From NCBI GenBank assembly GCA_050633445.1, contig JBOEGN010000030.1, positions 23,743 to 87,742 on the forward strand: a stretch of 64,000 bases of DNA. The letters are read 5' to 3'. The notes beneath the pieces were generated by a model that was given only the letters and a program-made list of their open reading frames with translations, ran no database searches and was not told where the DNA came from. The stretch comes from Thalassobius sp050633445 (lineage in GTDB: Bacteria; Pseudomonadota; Alphaproteobacteria; Rhodobacterales; Rhodobacteraceae). The translations under genes and the position numbers were made by a program. Every line of letters starts with the position of its first letter. Position 1 is the first letter of the stretch. Of this stretch, positions 59,458 through 64,000 are shown in pieces.

Positions 59458-60807
59458 TTACTCGGCCAGATTGGTTTCCAACCAGTGTTCCAACCAATGA
59501 ATATTGTAGGTGCCGCTGTGGATGTCTTCTTCTTGCAGCAACGCGTGGAACAGCGGCACGGTGGTGTCGATCCCGTCGATGATCAGCTCGCCCAAAGCGC
59601 GGTTCAAGCGCGCCAATGCCTCGGGACGGTCGCGCCCGTGCACGATCAGCTTGCCGATCAAAGAGTCGTAATAGGGCGGAATCGCATAGCCGTCATAAAG
59701 CGCCGAATCCATCCGCACGCCCAGCCCGCCAGGGGCGTGGAAATGCGTGATTTTGCCCGGACAGGGCGAGAAATTCGGCAGCTTTTCGGCGTTGATCCGC
59801 ACCTCGATCGCGTGGCCGTTGATGACCAGATCGTCCTGAGTGAACGACATGGGCAGGCCTTCGGCGACGCGGATCTGTTCGCGCACCAGATCGACACCAA
59901 AGATGCCTTCGGTCACAGGGTGTTCGACCTGAAGACGCGTGTTCATCTCGATGAAGTAGAACTCGCCGTTCTCATACAGAAATTCCACCGTACCAGCGCC
60001 GCGATAGCCCATTTTGCCGATCGCATCCGCACAGACCTTGCCGATCTCGGCGCGTTCTTCTGGGGTGATGCTGGGGCCGGGAGCCTCTTCGAAGACCTTC
60101 TGGTGGCGCCGCTGCAACGAGCAGTCGCGTTCGCCCAAATGGACACCGACGCCTTTACCGTCGCCAAACACCTGAATTTCGATGTGGCGGGGCGTGGTCA
60201 GGTACTTCTCGATATAGACTTCGTCATTGCCAAAGGCGGCCTTGGATTCACTGCGCGCGGTGCGAAAGGCGCTTTCCATTTCGGCTTCGCTATTGGCGAC
60301 CTTCATCCCGCGACCACCGCCGCCGGCAGTGGCCTTGATGATCACCGGATAGCCGAATTCCTGGCCGATTTTCTTGGCGTCTTCGACAGTTGGCACACCG
60401 CCAGCCGAGCCGGGCACGACCGGGATTCCCAGGTCTGCTGCGGTTTCCTTGGCCGTGATTTTATCGCCCATGATGCGGATGTGTTCCGCGCTGGGGCCGA
60501 TAAAGGCGATGCCGTGATCTTCGAGGATCTGTACGAAATTGGCGTTTTCCGACAGAAAGCCATAGCCCGGATGGATCGCCTGCGCGCCGGTGATTTCACA
60601 GGCCGAGATGATCGCAGGGATCGACAGATAGCTTTGGGTCGAGGAGGGCGGGCCGATACACACGGCCTCGTCCGCCATGCGCACATGCATCGCATCGGCG
60701 TCGGCAGTTGAATGGACCGCGACGGACTTGATGCCCATTTCGCGGCAGGCACGGATCACGCGCAGGGCGATCTCTCCGCGGTTTGCAATCAGGATTTTAT
60801 CGAACAT
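59458..60807 (-). CDS. accC: Acetyl-CoA carboxylase biotin carboxylase subunit
   Basis: A 449-residue ATP-grasp enzyme that carboxylates biotin on AccB. The N-terminal KILIANRGEIALRVIRACRE, the glycine-rich KATAGGGGRGMKV loop, IEMNTRLQVEHPVTE catalytic block and NGHAIEVRINAE are all intact, and the length is standard. It starts ten bases after accB on the same strand. Confidence 0.97.
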   Translation of the reverse strand: MFDKILIANRGEIALRVIRACREMGIKSVAVHSTADADAMHVRMADEAVCIGPPSSTQSYLSIPAIISACEITGAQAIHPGYGFLSENANFVQILEDHGIAFIGPSAEHIRIMGDKITAKETAADLGIPVVPGSAGGVPTVEDAKKIGQEFGYPVIIKATAGGGGRGMKVANSEAEMESAFRTARSESKAAFGNDEVYIEKYLTTPRHIEIQVFGDGKGVGVHLGERDCSLQRRHQKVFEEAPGPSITPEERAEIGKVCADAIGKMGYRGAGTVEFLYENGEFYFIEMNTRLQVEHPVTEGIFGVDLVREQIRVAEGLPMSFTQDDLVINGHAIEVRINAEKLPNFSPCPGKITHFHAPGGLGVRMDSALYDGYAIPPYYDSLIGKLIVHGRDRPEALARLNRALGELIIDGIDTTVPLFHALLQEEDIHSGTYNIHWLEHWLETNLAE

Positions 60808-60817
60808 GGCGCGGCCC

Positions 60818-61306
60818 TTATTCGATGATCATCAGCGGTGCGCCAAATTCCACGGCGCTGGAATCCTCGACCAGGATGCGTTTCACCGTGCCGGATTTGG
60901 GCGCGGGGATGTGGTTCATGGTTTTCATCGCTTCGATGATCAGCAGGGTGTCGCCTTCTTTGACCTGCGCGCCAACCGAAACAAATGCGGGCGTGCCGGG
61001 TTCGGCTTGCAGATACACAGTGCCCACCATCGGCGAGGTCACAGCGCCAGGCAGGCTGGCGGGATCTTCGGAGGGGGCAGCTGCGACGGGCGCAGCAGCA
61101 ACAGGGGCCGGGGCGGCAACGGGCGCTGCGGCAACAGGGGCTGCAACTTGCGTTACGATTTCCTGAGCGCGGCTGACGCGGACGTTCATGCTGTCATTGT
61201 CGCCATATTCGCGCATCACTTCCAGTTCAGTAAGCTCGTTGGCGGCCAGAAGCTCGGCGAGCGCCTGGATGAAGGCTACGTCTGCGTCATGATTTTTCTT
61301 AGTCAT
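60818..61306 (-). CDS. accB: Acetyl-CoA carboxylase biotin carboxyl carrier protein
   Basis: A 162-residue carrier protein. The C-terminal biotinyl domain carries Lys128 in IIEAMKTMNHI; an Ala/Pro/Val-rich flexible linker spans about residues 54-78; the N-terminal part joins the carboxylase core. It is followed by accC in the usual accBC operon. The promoter should lie in the 170-base gap before it. Confidence 0.97.
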   Translation of the reverse strand: MTKKNHDADVAFIQALAELLAANELTELEVMREYGDNDSMNVRVSRAQEIVTQVAAPVAAAPVAAPAPVAAAPVAAAPSEDPASLPGAVTSPMVGTVYLQAEPGTPAFVSVGAQVKEGDTLLIIEAMKTMNHIPAPKSGTVKRILVEDSSAVEFGAPLMIIE

Positions 61307-61476
61307 TGTATCCTCGACCGGTTACGGATGGCCGCATTGTGTTGCGGCCGTGTGCCATTCCGCGCGCGTTATAGGTTATGTATTACGAGACGGAAAGCGT
61401 TCTTCTGGCGTGGAATGTGGGGGTTTTATCGGGGAATTTCGAGGGGAAAATTGCACGAAAGTCGCATTTCCTGCGC

Positions 61477-62019
61477 TTACAGCGGCATTCCGGACAGTTT
61501 GGCCACCAGTTCTGCCAGTTTGCGGGCCTGAAACTTCTCTAACAGGCGGGCGCGATACAGTTCGACCGTGCGATATGACAGTTCCAGCTCTTTGCCGACC
61601 TCTTTGCTGGTCATGCCCCGGCAGGTCAGAATCGCCACTTCGCGCTCGCGCTGGGTCAGTTCCACCAGGGGGCGTTCATCTGACAAGTCGGACAGCGACC
61701 AGATACCTTTGCGAAATGGATTCTCGGGCGTCAGCGATTGGCCGCGGACCCGGCACCAGAACATCTCGCCCGAGCGGCGGCGCATCACCCGTTCATCGGA
61801 ATAACGCCCGGTTTTCTGCATCTGAGCCAACCCGCGTGCGCCGATTTTTTCGTAATCCTCCATCGAGGCATAGAAATGGGCGAAGGGCACGCCCTGGAAA
61901 TCGGCCATCTCACCCCCAAAAATGTCGGCGAATTCCCGGTTGCACCCCGAGATGATGCGGTTTTCCAACATGCACAGGCCCACGGGCGCATATTCAAAGG
62001 CAAGATCGCTGAGTTCCAT
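61477..62019 (-). CDS. PAS-LuxR transcriptional regulator divergent from an acyl-CoA ligase
   Basis: A 180-residue regulator with one PAS domain (about residues 8-115, FEYAPVGLCMLENRIISGCN, RRSGEMFWCRVRG) and a C-terminal LuxR helix-turn-helix (LTQREREVAILTCRGMTSKE, then LSYRTVELYRARLLEKF). No phosphoacceptor receiver domain is present, so the PAS domain itself probably senses a small molecule or cofactor. ATG 62019 is chosen because it places the PAS domain at the N-terminus; ATG 62076 is an alternative. The 133-base region shared with the divergent ligase gene holds three CTACG/CGTAG elements. Confidence 0.83.
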   Translation of the reverse strand: MELSDLAFEYAPVGLCMLENRIISGCNREFADIFGGEMADFQGVPFAHFYASMEDYEKIGARGLAQMQKTGRYSDERVMRRRSGEMFWCRVRGQSLTPENPFRKGIWSLSDLSDERPLVELTQREREVAILTCRGMTSKEVGKELELSYRTVELYRARLLEKFQARKLAELVAKLSGMPL

Positions 62020-62068
62020 GCCCGCAGGTATGCCCGGTTTCACGACGCGATGCAAAGCGCAGGTATTT

Positions 62069-62095
62069 CTACGCATTGACCCACGTAGTCCTACG
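62069..62095. promoter_or_regulatory. CTACG repeats in the regulator-ligase divergent region
   Basis: CTACG (62069-62073), CGTAG (62084-62088) and CTACG (62091-62095) are arranged so that the last two form a dyad with a two-base spacer and the first two a dyad with ten. They lie 50-77 bases from the regulator start and 58-84 from the ligase start. LuxR-type proteins bind short inverted elements of this kind; the link is inferred. Confidence 0.5.
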
Positions 62096-62152
62096 AATTG
62101 CGCGCCGTGCTGCGGGATGATTTCATACGCGCCGAGGAGAGGGAGGGCTGAC

Positions 62153-63661
62153 ATGAATATTGCACTGTGGTTGCAGCGGCAGGCCGTGGCGTATCCAGAT
62201 CGTCCCGCGTTGTTTCTGGGTCGCGACCTGGTGGCGGACTACGCCGGATTTCAGGGTCGTGTGGCGCGTCTGGCCGGGTGGTTGCAAGGGCAGGGTGTCC
62301 GGCCGGGTGACCGCGTCGCGATCTTTATGAAGAACTGCCCCGATTATCTGATTGTGCAATACGCGATCTGGTTTGCCGGGGCTGTGGCGGTTCCGATCAA
62401 CGCCAAGCTCCATGGGGCCGAGGCTGCCTGGATCATCGACAATGCCGGGGCCGGTATGGTTTTTGCTTCGGATCAGCAAGCGCACGCGTTGCAAGATGCG
62501 GGCTGCTCTGCTCAGGTGGTTCAGGGTACACCACAGGCCGAGGCCATTGCGCCGGTGCCTCGGGACGCACATGATATTTGTTGGCTGTTCTACACCTCTG
62601 GCACCACTGGGCGCCCCAAGGGGGTGATGATTTCGCATCGAATGCTGGCGGTGATGTCGCTGGCCTATCTGACGGATGTGGATCAGGTGACGGCGCAGGA
62701 TACGGCTCTGTATGCGGCACCAATGAGCCATGGCGCGGGCCTCTACAACATCATCCACGTTCTGCAAGGCGCGCGGCATGTCTGTCCGGTTTCGGGGGGC
62801 TTTAACGAGGCCGAGATTTTTGATCTGGCCGGCCATCATGGTCGTGTCCACATGTTTGCCGCGCCTACGATGGTCAAACGTTTGACCCAAGTGGCCAAAG
62901 AAACGGGCGAAACCGGGGAGGGGCTGCGCTCGGTTATCTATGGCGGCGGGCCGATGTATGTGGCGGATATTGTCGAGGCGGTGGCGCATTTCGGGCCAAT
63001 CTTCATCCAGATTTACGGTCAGGGCGAGGCCCCGATGGCTGTCACCTCGCTCCGTCGCGGGGAAGTTGCGGACCGCAGCCACCCGCGCTGGCGCGAGCGC
63101 CTGGCCTCGGTCGGTCGGGCGCAGTCAATTGTTGATATTCGGATTGGTGATGCCGATGGGCGTGCGCTGGCCAATGGTCAGACGGGCGAGATTATGGTCA
63201 GCGGCGATCTGGCCATGCCCGGTTACTGGCAGAACCCCGAAGCGACAGCGACTACGCTGGTTGATGGCTGGCTGATGACCGGCGACATGGGGTTTCTGGA
63301 CGATGATGGCTATCTGACGCTGCAAGATCGGTCCAAGGATCTGATCATCTCGGGGGGGACCAATATCTATCCGCGCGAGATCGAAGAAGTGTTGCTGACC
63401 CACCCGGATGTGGCCGAGGCCAGCGTGATCGGTCGCCCGAACGCGGATTGGGGCGAGGACGTGGTGGCCTTTGTGGTGCTGGCGCCTGGCGCCGCTCTGA
63501 ACCCGACTGCGCTGGACTCGCATTGTCTGTCACAAATCGCGCGCTTTAAGCGCCCCAAGGCGTACCACGCGCTGCGCGAACTGCCGAAAAACAACTATGG
63601 AAAGGTGCTAAAAACCGCCCTGCGTGATCTGCTGAAGGAGGAGGGGCCAAGGCCGTTATGA
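62153..63661 (+). CDS. Acyl-CoA ligase (class I adenylate-forming enzyme)
   Basis: A 502-residue ATP-dependent acid-CoA ligase. The P-loop CWLFYTSGTTGRPKGVMISH, core motif FIQIYGQGEAPMAVTSL, hinge YLTLQDRSKDLIISGGTNIY and C-terminal catalytic lysine region PKNNYGKVLKTALR are complete. It activates a carboxylic acid to its CoA ester; the likely range (medium-chain, aromatic or malonate-type) cannot be fixed by eye. GGGAGGG precedes ATG 62153. It is divergent from the PAS-LuxR regulator, which presumably controls it. Confidence 0.88.
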   Translation: MNIALWLQRQAVAYPDRPALFLGRDLVADYAGFQGRVARLAGWLQGQGVRPGDRVAIFMKNCPDYLIVQYAIWFAGAVAVPINAKLHGAEAAWIIDNAGAGMVFASDQQAHALQDAGCSAQVVQGTPQAEAIAPVPRDAHDICWLFYTSGTTGRPKGVMISHRMLAVMSLAYLTDVDQVTAQDTALYAAPMSHGAGLYNIIHVLQGARHVCPVSGGFNEAEIFDLAGHHGRVHMFAAPTMVKRLTQVAKETGETGEGLRSVIYGGGPMYVADIVEAVAHFGPIFIQIYGQGEAPMAVTSLRRGEVADRSHPRWRERLASVGRAQSIVDIRIGDADGRALANGQTGEIMVSGDLAMPGYWQNPEATATTLVDGWLMTGDMGFLDDDGYLTLQDRSKDLIISGGTNIYPREIEEVLLTHPDVAEASVIGRPNADWGEDVVAFVVLAPGAALNPTALDSHCLSQIARFKRPKAYHALRELPKNNYGKVLKTALRDLLKEEGPRPL

Positions 63662-63712
63662 CCGAAAAAACCAGAATGGTCAGCGGGTGTTGATTGGCGG
63701 TCCAAAGCGACG

Positions 63713-63744
63713 AAAAAAGACCGCCCCACAAAAGTGGAGCGGTC
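63713..63744 (-). terminator. Intrinsic terminator of acs
   Basis: Read leftward, an 11-bp stem (63744-63734 with 63729-63719, one G-U pair) and a four-base loop are followed by six T residues. It lies 48 bases after the acs stop and also separates acs from the convergent ligase gene. Confidence 0.85.
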
Positions 63745-63791
63745 CAGGAGGGGGATCAGAGCCGATTGGCCCCGACCACTGGAGAGTGGGT

Positions 63792-64000
63792 TCAGCTCTT
63801 ACTCTGCCGGTTTTGGATGAGTTCGTCGACGACGGATGGGTCTGCGAGTGTTGATGTGTCGCCCAGTGAACCGTAGTCGTTTTCGGCGATTTTGCGCAGG
63901 ATGCGGCGCATGATTTTGCCGGAACGGGTTTTGGGCAGGCCGGGCGACCATTGGATTACATCGGGGGCGGCGATCGGACCGATCTCTGTGCGGACCCAGG
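63792..64000 (-). CDS. acs: Acetyl-CoA synthetase, C-terminal fragment (cut by window edge)
   Basis: The last 68 codons and the stop are in the window. The translation includes WVRTEIGPIAAPDVIQWSPG and LPKTRSGKIMRRILRKIAEN, the C-terminal signature of acetyl-CoA synthetase; the lysine in SGKI is the catalytic residue that is reversibly acetylated in this family. It ends ENDYGSLGDTSTLADPSVVD and a short basic tail. The catalytic P-loop lies outside the window. Confidence 0.93.
   Translation of the reverse strand, partial: WVRTEIGPIAAPDVIQWSPGLPKTRSGKIMRRILRKIAENDYGSLGDTSTLADPSVVDELIQNRQSKS

Noticed and set aside
59452..60711. 419-codon rightward frame opposite accC
   Set aside because: Antisense shadow of a highly conserved gene; no ribosome-binding site or recognisable motif.

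Overview
The window is a gene-dense, GC-rich piece of chromosome from an alphaproteobacterium, most likely a Rhodobacterales/Roseobacter-group organism. The grounds are a Paracoccus-type sox gene order, a Shemin-type 5-aminolevulinate synthase, an RpoE-ChrR pair, an NDUFA12-like complex I subunit, a DUF2155 protein and a TAXI-TRAP transporter. No tRNA, rRNA, insertion sequence, prophage or CRISPR array was seen, and no gene-free stretch exceeds about 250 bases. Two genes are cut by the edges: a DEAD-box helicase (left) and acetyl-CoA synthetase (right).

Layout. (1) 305-9657: allophanate hydrolase, a LysR regulator and a seven-gene operon (BMP-type ABC transporter, biuret hydrolase, a second isochorismatase-fold hydrolase, a cupin). 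Together they read as an uptake and nitrogen-salvage unit for biuret or a longer urea oligomer. Two nearly identical 17-bp palindromes flank the LysR gene. (2) 9794-16039: a TAXI-TRAP transporter with a sulfatase/phosphonate-ester-hydrolase-like enzyme and a LysR regulator. (3) 16193-19289: an ars operon with an ArsR-ArsC fusion, GAPDH and ArsJ. (4) 19286-24445: divergent RpoE-ChrR stress unit and a lipid-modification operon (FAD oxidoreductase, DUF1365, CFA-like methyltransferase, DUF3833). (5) 24487-39427: an exopolysaccharide locus (three glycosyltransferases, flippase, Wza-, Wzz- and Wzy-like proteins, GalU, a WecG/sugar-phosphotransferase fusion) with a hybrid histidine kinase, a molybdopterin-fold periplasmic protein and a LuxR-type response regulator. 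Four copies of a shared approximately 20-bp palindromic motif sit in front of its transcription units. (6) 39536-40765: an acyl-CoA dehydrogenase. (7) 40864-53023: a complete thiosulfate-oxidation cluster, yeeE-soxR-soxS on one strand and soxVWXYZABCDEF on the other, followed by hemA. (8) 54502-58797: clpP, clpX, a small membrane protein, a Rid protein, an NDUFA12 homologue, mlaD and a DUF2155 gene. (9) 58761-64000: aat, accC, accB, a PAS-LuxR regulator divergent from an acyl-CoA ligase, and the end of acs.

How it works together: the cell appears equipped to scavenge nitrogen from biuret-type compounds, oxidise thiosulfate with c-type cytochromes (hemA next door can supply heme), resist arsenate by making and exporting 1-arseno-3-phosphoglycerate, remodel membrane lipids under singlet-oxygen-type stress, and make a secreted polysaccharide under two-component control. 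Functional names rest on motifs and gene context read by eye; no database search was run.
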